The position numbers and the translations under genes are program-made. Below the pieces are notes generated by a model, which had not been told where the DNA came from, made no database searches, and saw nothing but the letters and a program-made list of their open reading frames with translations. This document shows, in pieces, positions 22,246 to 32,056 of a stretch of DNA of 64,000 nt; the stretch's first letter is position 1, and the number at the start of each line of letters is the position of its first letter. This DNA comes from Arachnopeziza araneosa (lineage: Eukaryota; Ascomycota; Leotiomycetes; Helotiales; Arachnopezizaceae): contig QYAI01000080.1 of NCBI GenBank assembly GCA_003988855.1, forward strand, positions 112,531-176,530. Reading direction: 5' to 3'.

Positions 22246-24426
22246 ATGGACTCTGGACTTGTTCCAGAGGATGGCGACCCAGCGCCACGAAAAGCTTCTC
22301 CCACTCGTGCTGCTGTAACCCATTTCATAGGAAAATTACGACGCCCAAACCGGTTTCGAAGCCGGCTATTGTTGATGGCTTTGATGGTCACTGGAATGCT
22401 TTGTCACGCGCTGGGAAAACTTCATACTGTAAGCACTTAGAACTCAAACATTCTCGAGCACGCATATGCTAACAACATATAGCTAAACCTTCAACAAGCA
22501 ACTTTTTCAATTACCGAGTATACTTCAAGCCGCTTGACGAACATCATTGCACAATACCAAGGATTAGAAGACACAAGATGGGATGACGAGGTTAACGTCA
22601 ATAATGGGAAAATCATCATGATAAAGCCGCAATTCCACCTTCTAATACCCACCAATGGATCAAGCGCAAAAGTTTGTAAGACATTGCTATCCGCTGCGGT
22701 TTTGAATTACCCGCCGCCCACTTTGATAGGCTATGGACAGCACGGGGAGAATATCGAGCCTGGAGCAGAGCTGATCAAGAACATTTTCAAGTTCCTGAAT
22801 GGAAGAGAAGTACAAGACGAAGATTTGGTTCTCATTGTCGAAGAGGGTAAGGTACTTTGTACATCCATATCGTGCCATATCCCCTAAGCTAATCTACTAG
22901 ACTCTTGGTTCCAGCTTCCTGCTGAAGCCATTATAAACCGCTTCATCCATGGTATGCGAGATTCAAGCAAAAGAGATCTCGCCAAATATGGCCGTGTGAT
23001 GACCGATAATAGCTCGATACAAGCTACTTCACAACCAGCTTTATATACTTCCAAAATCCTGTTCGGGGCGGAGAAAGAATGTTCCAATGATGCCAGTGAT
23101 CCGGCATATTACTCAATACCCGAATCTCCTTTACCTACAGATATATATGGTTCTGAAACGGATGTAAACCCGCAAGGAAAATACAACCGACCTCGATTTA
23201 TGGGATCTTCAATGGTCATGGGAAGAGTAGCTGATTTGCGACCAATCTACCAACGTGCCTTGGAGTTTTTCGAAGACGAAAAGCTATTGAAATATGGCGG
23301 CCAATACATCTTCTCTAGAATTTTTGGAGAGCAAGAATATGCTCGCACACTCGATTTGGAATCAAAATTTAGTCAAAGTAGAAAATGGTGGCTAGATTTG
23401 GCTAGGTCATGGACTCGAGATCCTTCTACCATACACGTAAATATATCCCTTTCTAGAGATAAAAATTATGAATTTGGAATCGTACTCGATTACTTCAGCT
23501 CGATTTTCCAAGTCATGAATAACTCTGCAGATGATATCCTATTTCACACCTTCGATCACCCATCGTTCATTGCGTCACCGTCTCGAATAACTGCCGCGAA
23601 GTTTAAAAATCCTATCAGCCTTCCTCTCGATCTTGGCCTTTCACATCCTCCATATCACCAGAACAGAGTATCAACTCCTCATCCAAACCCGCCTTACACA
23701 ATACTAGATGAAATGGGTGGAGCGGATGCCGGATGGCAAGATACACCACTTGCAACCAACGTCATTGTACCTGGGTCCTCTGTTCCGGTATCCCTCAACT
23801 TTCATGGTTCAGAAGATTTATCAAATAAGATGTGGCCCCGGATGTGGTATCATCGATATTCTCGAGCGCTCATGAGACAATATATTCGAAGTCCAGGTGG
23901 ACCTATCGCCGCCATAGCAGCCGCCGAGGGAGGATATAGCTGGTGGGATCTACGAGGCGGGAAGGGAGGTGTATGGACAGACAATCGAGAGTGGTTTGAA
24001 TGGAATGAGGTTTGTGGAGCCTTTGATGCGGAGAATTTTGGGGATGGAAAGGGGGAGTTTGGGAGAGAAGATGAAAGGTTCGGAGGGCAGAAGCCGGTCT
24101 ACAATTCATTCGGGCAGTTGGTTAATGGAAAAGAAAATTTAGATTATGCGCCTGGATTAGGAATGGCAGAAAGCTTGGGGAGGCATTTAGTGCGGCCTGA
24201 AAAGAAGGTGGTTGAATTAGTCGAGGAGGAGAAGGTGATGGAGGAAGCAGCTCTTCAGGCAACGCCCGGAGCAAGTATGACTGTCTCGAAGAATGAGAAA
24301 ATTGAAATATCGCCTCCTCGAAGCTTCCAGGGAGAATCCAAGGGGAATACTCAGAAGAATCTCGGTCAAAGCCTAGAGCATGAGAAAATTTTGACTGAAG
24401 AGAAAGCAGCAACCTCATTTCTTTGA
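22246..24426 (+). CDS. type II membrane protein with PLOD-type glycosyltransferase-like domain, 3 exons, ~690 aa
   Basis: Exons 22246-22428, 22483-22846 and 22901-24426, in phase throughout; introns of 54 bp each with CTAAC/CTAAT branch sites. A single hydrophobic helix (about residues 44-58) after a basic cytosolic tail predicts a Golgi/ER type II membrane protein. The luminal part has EDLVLIVEEDSWFQLPAEAI (a donor-site-like acidic turn near residue 182), GKYNRPRFMGSSMVMGRVAD, LRPIYQRALEFFEDEKLLKY, IFGEQEYAR and GIVLDYFSSIFQVMN. The last three parallel the pattern 'glycine-rich turn, acidic segment, LDhxxxIFQ' of lysyl-hydroxylase/collagen-type glycosyltransferase domains. Fungi lack collagen, so the acceptor is unknown. 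The C-terminal ~130 residues are polar and probably disordered. The fold assignment is by motif, not alignment. Confidence 0.6.
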
Positions 24427-25271
24427 GTAAAATTGTTGATCTGAGCGGAGAAGAATCCAAGAAGTCGCAAAAGTCCTCGCGGGATAACGACCCGGAAAAT
24501 GGCGGAGGAAGATGAAAGAGGAAGGAAGTTAGATTTCTTTGGGTTGAATAGGTATCACCACATTGTTAAGTGAAGGAAATTGGTCTTAGATCAAAGCGGT
24601 CAAGAGTTGATTGCATGTTTAAACGGGGTTTTGCTGTTTGATTTCTAAAGCAGTGGAGCAACAAAAAATCTTTGAACCAGTGAATGAATCCGTCTAGAAT
24701 ATATGGTTTCCCTAAGAGCAAGATGGTATAAAAGATAGTATCATTCAGCTTAAAAGGCCCTCAAGTTGAAACGCACTCTTGTCGACTGAAGAAGATCCCA
24801 TGGGTACTGGGAAATCATTTCAAAACAATTTCTCAGGGTGAGTCTTCTTCACAAAATTTGATGGCATTCGCTTAAAATATAATGGTAGGCTTATAAGCGA
24901 ATTCATGGTCCTGCTACACTGACGTTCCAATCCTCTTGGGCAAAAGAATATGCCAATAGAGTTGGGAAGGCTCCCTATCTCCCTCCAGCTCTGACAAACC
25001 GATGGTAGGTTAGCTCTAAAATGAAACGTAAGAATCGTTACCTGATAAAATAATCTAAAAGCCTCACGTGAAAACTATCACCGAGGAACAGACCCAAGAG
25101 GCATTTGAAGAGGTTGCTGCTTATAAAAAGTGGTTTATCGCTAAATAAGTTACCTATCTACCGGTGACGGTATCGCATCAACAGCGATAATGGTGGATAG
25201 ATGGACGTAGTGGCTGAAATATCGTGATACACTAAGGGAGTACGGGTGTCTATCCTGGTTGATCACTTGCT
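24427..25271. other. gene-free spacer
   Basis: 3' flank of the glycosyltransferase-like gene and AT-rich DNA. A TCACGTGA palindrome lies at 25064-25071. No gene is supported. Confidence 0.5.
25064..25071. promoter_or_regulatory. TCACGTGA palindrome
   Basis: A perfect 8-bp CACGTG-containing palindrome in the spacer; a second CACGTG lies at 25360-25365. Possible bHLH site, target unclear. Confidence 0.25.
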
Positions 25272-25686
25272 TTGCTGGATCTTCTAACAAGTAAACCAAA
25301 CCTCCCAATGCTGAGAAAGAGGAGTTCAGCCCGAGTTTTGCGGGTCTTCCCGAAGTCGTCACGTGTAGTAAGTCCATGGAGACTTCTTCATTTTTGGATC
25401 ATCCCTGACACAATCTCCACAGTCGGGCAATCCAAGTATGACTCAAAAGTTTCCCAGACACCGGAGTATGCACCTGTGGCTGCATCTCTAATTGGAGCTC
25501 CTGGTATACCGACGGATTTTTTGGGGGGATCGAGTGATTACTGACTCATACGCAGGCTCCGAACACATGCTACTAAAATTTGCAGAGGAGTTCTTGAAAT
25601 TTGCCGGTATCCCAGGCAAGGTTATGGCAGGCAAAACCGCCTTTCCTGCTAAAGAGCATCGTTTACCAAGTGACTGGCATTTGTAA
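25272..25686 (+). pseudogene. decayed alpha/beta-hydrolase-like coding remnant (tentative)
   Basis: Two open frames in different registers read end to end as weakly hydrolase-like sequence: EYAPVAASLIGAPGIPTDF in one, then WGDRVITDSYAGSEHMLLKF and AEEFLKFAGIPGKVMAGKTA in the next, overlapping around 25490-25545. The pattern 'WGD.V..DS...FAEE....GI' resembles the region around the catalytic Asp of fold-3 alpha/beta hydrolases. No oxyanion HGG or GXSXG motif is visible upstream, so any such gene has lost its core and frame. The sequence lies next to very AT-rich DNA. The resemblance is weak and this may be chance open sequence. Confidence 0.25.
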
Positions 25687-26195
25687 CGTCTTGACGGCGG
25701 GATATACAACTCGAAGTTTGTTGACCTATGGGAAATTGAATTGAGAATGGATCCTGTATCTTCGAGACCACACTTCAGATATATCATTTCAAAGGGAAAT
25801 ATACTTGGAAAGGGGGTGAACTGTTGCGAATTATTTCTCGGCCAATAGTCTCCATCTGAAGTTTCTCGGTGCAAATCCAACTACTTATTTTTTAAATAAA
25901 AAAATTGATAAAAAACTGCTGCAACTTAAATAAATTTATATTTTTCAAGATAAATAGTTTGTATAGTATAAGTGTTGCAGAAGCAGCGCACCTGAACTAG
26001 CAATACAGAAATAATAGGACAAGGTAGTGCAGCCGATAAGGCTGGTTGTAAAGAAATCAGACGTTGCTAGAAATCAGAGCTTAAAGAAAGACATGCATGT
26101 TACGCCACAATACTCTGATTGAATCCAGCACCATATATTCAGTCCTTAAATACTCTTCTGAAATATACATCTGTCGTAGAAGCTTAATGAGTCGC
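25687..26195. other. AT-rich gene-free spacer
   Basis: Contains a strongly AT-rich segment at about 25885-25970. Nothing coding is seen. Confidence 0.5.
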
Positions 26196-27344
26196 CTAAG
26201 CGGAAACGTGATGAACGGTATTCAAATGATGGGTCAGGTGATCTTGCCGATCGAAACCGCGAGTTGAAAATCTACAATTGACGAATCGACAATGAAACCT
26301 CCTGGTCGGGAGATGTTTGCGTTGATGCCTTTCCATTTCGGCTTTGCGCTTGTAGGATTTTGGGCAACCCTCCTCAGGGCAAGGGACTCTGGCTGTGGCA
26401 CTATGAAGCTTAGGATTGAGTTGGGCTTTTGGTTTCATCGGAATCACTTACGGGTTTGGTGACGGACTTGAGGTTAAGATCGAGTTGGGAGACGAGGTGG
26501 GTGGAGCTGAATTCGAGGTATAATCTTCATAAAATGGCCTGTTGATTCGCGTTATTAATTGTCGTGTCGTGGAGAAAATAAAACAATTACTAACTGTTGG
26601 GTAGTATTGAGATGCAAAGCTTGCGTTTGAATTGGATTGCTACCAAAACCAGAGCTTAACAACAGATTAGCTAAGACAGCCACCGGTAAGGAGCCATGTC
26701 TTACAAAGTTGAAAAATCTGATATTGAATTGGTGTTCATGTTCACATTTCTAGAATCAGAGACTCCGCCAAGGGAGACCTCAGAAAACGTATTTTCAGCA
26801 CGACCAAAACCTCCATCTCCCCAAATTGAGGAGGTGAGATTAGATGCTGTGTTGTTAGATAACATGGAAGTCGACTCAGTGCTGTCGAAAGTAGATCCGT
26901 ACGACTGAATCGACTGGTCTGATTGACTGACCCTATGTCTAGAGACAAAATGTGGTTTTAATGTGACATTAGAGCGTGGAGGAATATCTCGTTGGCGGTC
27001 TACTTCGAATATGAGTACGATATTGAATAGTACGAGAGTGAATCCAAGAATGAAATACGCACCGCCCATTCCTACTGCTCCAAGGCTAGGTTTTTCCTGC
27101 TGTGACATAGCAATTGGTGCTAAATGCTGTGTTCCAGAATTTTCGCCATTTTGGCAACCACATGGCAAGAATGAAACCTCAATAATAAATCTACATCTGT
27201 TAGCTTATATGTAGTACGAGATAGGCATGCAGTCCTTAAGATCCAACATCTAGAGAAATGAGAATGACTTTACCCTTTGGAAGAAGTACAACTGGTGGCA
27301 CAGCAATTTGGAACCCGGATAAGAGGCAATTGCACTTTGTTCAT
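26196..27344 (-). CDS. C2H2 zinc-finger protein with unusual N-terminal region, 5-exon model, ~304 aa
   Basis: The 3' exon (26400-26196) encodes a classical C2H2 finger (VPCPEEGCPKSYKRKAEMER, HQRKH) and a second one (FHCRFVNCRFSTRGFDRQDH, LTHHLNTVH), so a DNA-binding role is likely. Phase-consistent upstream exons are 26538-26452, 26654-26595 and 27196-26705, with GTAAGT/GTTAGT donors and a GCTAAT branch. A further 5' exon at 27344-27274 joins in phase through GTAAAG...GCTAACAG. The 27196-26705 exon carries a Cys-rich stretch and a hydrophobic helix (GGAYFILGFTLVLFNIVLIF). This would make a membrane-anchored finger protein unless the gene really begins at the internal ATG 26865 (170 aa). I cannot decide between one gene and two adjacent ones. 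The fingers are firm; the 5' end is not. Confidence 0.55.
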
Positions 27345-28799
27345 AATTTTGAAAGAGATTTCATGCAAGAAACAATGAAGAGAGGGTATGTGAGGAATGC
27401 GAGGGTGTGGAGGGTAGGGACGTGCGTGAAGAGACGAGTTGTGACAACAGAGACGTAGGAGTATGGAACAAAAGACGCATATTTTTGCGAGCTTGAGCGT
27501 TTGGAGAAAACCTCTAGACTTCGAAATGCCAGTTTCTCTCGTTGCGAGTCTATGAGGACGAAGTAGGTGTCGGTTCGAGGAGATATCAGGGTGGCATGGC
27601 GGAAAATGAATCGCGATGAACAGATATATAAGTTGACATTTGCGGTTCAATGTGTACCACCACTTCCAGTGACCTTTCTTCAATGCGCGGCAACTTGCCA
27701 ATAGGGTCGGCCCGTGGCGTCGACAGTTTTGGGTACAAAACTTTTATGCAAGGTGCTCGGCAACCCAGGGCCTATCATTGGGCAACGCCTCATCTTCCCC
27801 ATTGGGCACAATTGGCACTGAAAGGGCGGGCGAATCGGAAATATTATAAAAAAAGGACTGAATGGAATATAACACGAGGCTGGTTAATCAATGGATGAGA
27901 CACCTGCGTCGCCCTGCTTGGGTAGAGTAGCGGTGTGTTGCAGCCTTACATAATGAGGCTGATATGAAGCATTGGACTGTGATCGAGATATCTGATGCAG
28001 TAATTGAACCTGGGAGGACCCAAAGTCCAGGGCGATGAGTCTCTGGACATCAACTACACTGAAATTGACTAAGAAGAAGCCACTTTCAAGAAAGCTGACG
28101 AAAATACAGTGCCTTTCGATGTACGGATGTGATGAGAGAGCGTAGACTGACGTGGGGTGTGTTTGATGGTGTCCAGCAACGGGTATGTCTCAATTCCAGA
28201 AGCCTGAAAAGGCGTAACTTTTGATAGTTCTCCTGCAGTGAAGTGGAAGCTGGTCACCCCGACACCAGATCAGCTCTTGATCAAGGACAATGCAGCTCCG
28301 AGTAGAAGCGATTGAAGCAGGGAACACGACACTAGTGAGACATTCTGAGAGCCCAATGCTCAAAATGATAACAAATGCGGACATTAACGATTGGCGGCGT
28401 TTGATGTTGTGAAGACAAAGTGAAGGGAGCTGTAAACTGGAGAAAACGGCGCCGAATATCGTCATGAAGGCTTTTCACGTGATAACCTTAACCCACCCTT
28501 CGTATCTAAGATAGGTAGATACCAACTTCAACATATTGTCCCATACGCTCATAGTCTTGCCTCAAGACACAAAATTTCCCATTGGCATACATACTTGACA
28601 TCGAGTCATGAAAAATATTTCTCCATGTTGGCCTCACATCTCTCGGCTGTGGTTGTGGCTTAGCCAACTCCGCCCTGCACCATTGCCTCTAAGCCTCCAA
28701 GCCTCCAAGTGATGGTGTCTCGCGCCTTATCAAAAATCAGCATATAGCGATAGACTAGTGCACAATTCGTCAGCTAGATTTGATTATCAAAAGTTCGAA
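27345..28799. other. 1.5-kb gene-poor region
   Basis: No gene is supported. A minus-strand frame at 28190-28465 (91 codons, partly hydrophobic) is the only candidate and is weak. TCACGTGA lies at 28475-28482, about 320 bp before the next start. Confidence 0.45.
28475..28482. promoter_or_regulatory. TCACGTGA palindrome
   Basis: A perfect palindromic E-box in the region upstream of the Helo-like gene at 28800. Possible bHLH/Cbf1-type site. Confidence 0.3.
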
Positions 28800-30755
28800 A
28801 TGTCGTTTGGAACCTCAGTTGGCGATATTATTTCCTTGATCCAGCTTGCGCATCGCAGCTACCGGAACTGTAAAGATGCTGGTGGGGAGTACCTCGAAAT
28901 CGCACGCGAGGTTCGAAGCCTTCACAGCGTTCTGAAATCTGTTCGTGCGGAAGCAGAGAATCCGGATTCTTTGGTCTTCGATAGGGAGAACTTGTCTGAG
29001 TTTGTGAGCATATCAGATGGCTGCAAAGCGGTATTGGAAAGTATCGAGAAACTCCTCGCAAAGTACGATGCTCTTGCAGACAACGGAACAGAGAAAAAGA
29101 AGGCGAAGAAATTATGGCACCGGATGCGCTTTGGGGCAGAGCTTGATGAACTTGGGAAGTACCGGTGGAAAATCATCATGTACACTTCGCAACTGGCCGT
29201 GTTTCTGGATGCCATCCACCTGAAATCCTCTCATCGGTTAGAAAACAAGCTGGAGTCTAGCTTCAACAAAGTCATGGATCGTTTGGACGGGTTCGAAGAT
29301 ATGCGTAAAGCAGTCCTACTCATCGCCACCAAAGCCCGTGCCTCAGAGCGATATACTTCTGTGGCTTCCATAGGCTCAGTGTTATCACTCTCAACATATC
29401 CAGACGACGATCGTGAAGTTTGGAAACAGTTCCGATCAGAGCTCGTTGCACTCGGATTCCGGAGCGACTGTTTGGAAAGGCATAGGGAAGTTTTGAAGGC
29501 CTATATGATGCGACTAAACACGACTGGGGTCTTGGATGAAGCCGTGGCTCAGGAGGCGAGATCGGCCGAGCCGTGGTGCTCAAATTTGTTCTTCCGCTTA
29601 ACTTTTACTGATCTCGCCAAAGTTGAAGCGGCAAGTGAGGAATTAGTGTCCGACGAAAACTTGAATTTTGATGGGACGCCTGCTCTGGGTCCTGAAAATC
29701 AAGAAGACAAATTAGCTGAGCCGAAACTGGGAAACGCGCCAATTGTCACGGGGGATATTACAGACTCCTCAAATATGATCACAGAGTCGCCCACACAAGT
29801 TCTCACGCCACCAATTTTATCAAGAAAGCGAGTTGCTCGAAGACAAGAACAAATAGTCGATGAACAGCTAGATGCGTCAACCAGAGACACTTGGGGACAA
29901 GGTCTAACATCCACGGGAGCGAGATCAACTTCTCTTCCAGCAGGACAGGAAGCAAAATCAAGTACGCCTGTTCAAATACCTGGAGAAGAGAATTCAGCTT
30001 CTTCTAATGGAAGATTAGGTGGGACTCGAAGCACGCCATATCAAGCGGTTCGAGGGGAAAAGTTGGACCTTTCTCATGGTATCGATCCTGGAAGAATCCA
30101 ATATCCACAGCAGCATTCGCAACCTCAGATCATCATAACCAGAAGCGAAGATAAAGTTGAAGTTTCCGATGTCAATTCTGAGTCTAGAGACTCTGCGGAT
30201 GCCCAATATGACTCTAGCCATGATGGATCGGACAGCACAGGAAACTCTGAACCAAGGTCTCCACATCCATATGCTGAGTCTTATTACTCTGATACCTCAT
30301 TGGGATCCAATGAGTCCATAGTTAAGAGCGTCGACACCAAATCTCCAAAGTCTATTTTGAATCACTCTCAAACAAAAGCTGGTCAACCCCGGCCATCAAG
30401 CCGGTCTGGTCTTGAATCTGTATCAAATCCCACCAATATTATCTTTGAGAACATCTCAACCCCTAAAGGTGTTCCAACCCGTTCACGAAGCCGTGTGCCT
30501 AATGGTCATTCTCGCGCCCGTATTTCTACGAGGCAGTATTACCATGACAGCGATCGGACTAAAAGTCCAAACAAATCCGAAGCGCGAGATCGAGGCCGAG
30601 AAAGTAACCAACCATCGGAAATTTTTCAACAGGCTGTCAAAGCTGCTTTGATAGCCGGCGCCACAGAAGCATTTCGAAATAGAAACGAGTCAGGAGGGTG
30701 GATGGGAGACAAGGGTAAGCGCGTTCTTACTGCTGCGATTGGAGCTGGACTATGA
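28800..30755 (+). CDS. stand-alone fungal STAND-type N-terminal (Helo-like) domain protein, 651 aa
   Basis: A single exon from ATG 28800; earlier in-frame codons lack an ATG. The first ~200 residues match the helical N-terminal domain found on fungal NOD-like (STAND) receptors: MSFGTSVGDIISLIQLAHRS, YRNCKDAGGEYLEIAREVRS, LHSVLKSV and later YTSQLAVFLDAIHL. The usual NACHT/NB-ARC and repeat domains do not follow. Instead there are ~350 residues of Ser/Pro/Gln-rich disordered sequence, then a conserved-looking tail (KAALIAGATEAFRNRNESGG, WMGDKGKRVLTAAIGAGL) seen on other fungal proteins of this type. Related Helo-type domains in receptor proteins are cell-death effectors; whether this one acts alone or with a partner is unknown. 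A HET gene lies 1.3 kb downstream on the same strand. Confidence 0.78.
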   Translation: MSFGTSVGDIISLIQLAHRSYRNCKDAGGEYLEIAREVRSLHSVLKSVRAEAENPDSLVFDRENLSEFVSISDGCKAVLESIEKLLAKYDALADNGTEKKKAKKLWHRMRFGAELDELGKYRWKIIMYTSQLAVFLDAIHLKSSHRLENKLESSFNKVMDRLDGFEDMRKAVLLIATKARASERYTSVASIGSVLSLSTYPDDDREVWKQFRSELVALGFRSDCLERHREVLKAYMMRLNTTGVLDEAVAQEARSAEPWCSNLFFRLTFTDLAKVEAASEELVSDENLNFDGTPALGPENQEDKLAEPKLGNAPIVTGDITDSSNMITESPTQVLTPPILSRKRVARRQEQIVDEQLDASTRDTWGQGLTSTGARSTSLPAGQEAKSSTPVQIPGEENSASSNGRLGGTRSTPYQAVRGEKLDLSHGIDPGRIQYPQQHSQPQIIITRSEDKVEVSDVNSESRDSADAQYDSSHDGSDSTGNSEPRSPHPYAESYYSDTSLGSNESIVKSVDTKSPKSILNHSQTKAGQPRPSSRSGLESVSNPTNIIFENISTPKGVPTRSRSRVPNGHSRARISTRQYYHDSDRTKSPNKSEARDRGRESNQPSEIFQQAVKAALIAGATEAFRNRNESGGWMGDKGKRVLTAAIGAGL

Positions 30756-32056
30756 TGATGTAGTGTAGCATATACCGATGCAGAGGGTAGGCTCTGCGGG
30801 TCCATAATTGGTTCTCTTTGTTATGAAGATGATTCGAGATGCAAGTTGAGAGTGGCCATGTAAAGAGAAGTAGCCGGCGCTGTATTTACTAGATTATTCT
30901 ACAAGAACATTTGATTTTGAACTGAGAGCAAATTGCGGAAGAGTGTGAGCACGTCTTAGACAATTGTGAAGCTCAAAATTAAAGCACACTAGAACAGACA
31001 ACGAAAGTAGACCCAAGAGTGTTCTTGTAGGAAAGGCGGGATAGTAGATATCGTAAGGGAAGCGTAACGAGGTAGTAGAAGAAAAAGCTGGTGGTATTTT
31101 AAAGGTTCAAGAACGTTTACATGACAGTAGTCCTGACCAGGTAGGTATTCTTCTAACTTCGATGTTTATTTGGGAATGAAGAGGTCAAAATGAGGCGTTC
31201 GGTTAGGCTCCCTCCAACGGCATCAGGAGACACACCTTCGCCTAAAGCTTAAGTAAGCAAGCCCTGACTCACCACCACCACAACTCAGTCTGGCAAACCC
31301 CACCATCCATCAACCAACCGATCAATCAACAGACATCTGCATCATGTTACACAAACGTCCAAATACGACGTTGCAACCTCAGCTCTCGCGTTTCGGGCGC
31401 TGTCCGCAGGGGAACACCCATCTGCAAATGCTGCAGTCAGCAAGCTACCAATTTGAGCCGTCCAATAAAGCACAGCTCTGATCCTCCGAGACGGAGCAAT
31501 GTACAAGAACAGTAATGGTTTGAATACTTCTTCTCCGAAGACAACCCCTCCGCTCTGTTATATTTAGTGTTGGTCGAGCAGGCTTCGAACATGCGTTGCA
31601 TCTCTTATTTTGCAGTGGTCTTATCAAATTTGACTTTTGGACCTTGCGACTTCTCTTCTTCTTTCCTTCCTTTTGGCTACGAGCTTTCCGATATCCGCAC
31701 TGCTTGATATCCAAGCGCCAGAAGCTTAGCAGAATCTTTCTCCTCCCTGAGAAGTGCGCGGAATTACTTGTTCATTTATCAGGACTTTTTCTGTTCGAAC
31801 TTTGTTGTTCTCCCTTGACTTGATTTCACCAACTCCATCGACTTTACGTGATACGAAGGGACGGTGATTTGCACCTGCAGAGTCCGAATTAAAGACGGCC
31901 CGAACCGTTGTTGTCCGTTACGGCCCAACGGCTTGTTCTGTAGGCCTTACTGAGCTTCATTTGCTCTGCGAAAAGCCCTCTTGGTGCGATCCATACGCTG
32001 TCCCGCTGAGATTCGCTTTCTGACTTTAAGAAGTGCCGCTCCTTCCAATACAAGCC
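30756..32056. other. 1.3-kb gene-free spacer
   Basis: Between the Helo-like and HET genes. It contains a CA/CCA-rich stretch at about 31270-31345 and no supported gene or tRNA. Confidence 0.5.

Noticed and set aside
27345..27701. Upstream continuation of the minus-strand frame at 27270-27701
   Set aside because: Upstream of ATG 27344 the frame is Cys/His/Pro-rich with no ATG-compatible conserved sequence; not included in the zinc-finger model.
28190..28465. 91-codon minus-strand frame with a hydrophobic stretch
   Set aside because: It has an ATG, but no recognizable signal-peptide layout, domain or splice partner; kept only as a weak candidate.
31560..31600. B-box-like TTCGAA sequence suggesting a tRNA
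   Set aside because: No acceptor stem, anticodon arm or A-box could be formed around it; no tRNA was found anywhere in the window.
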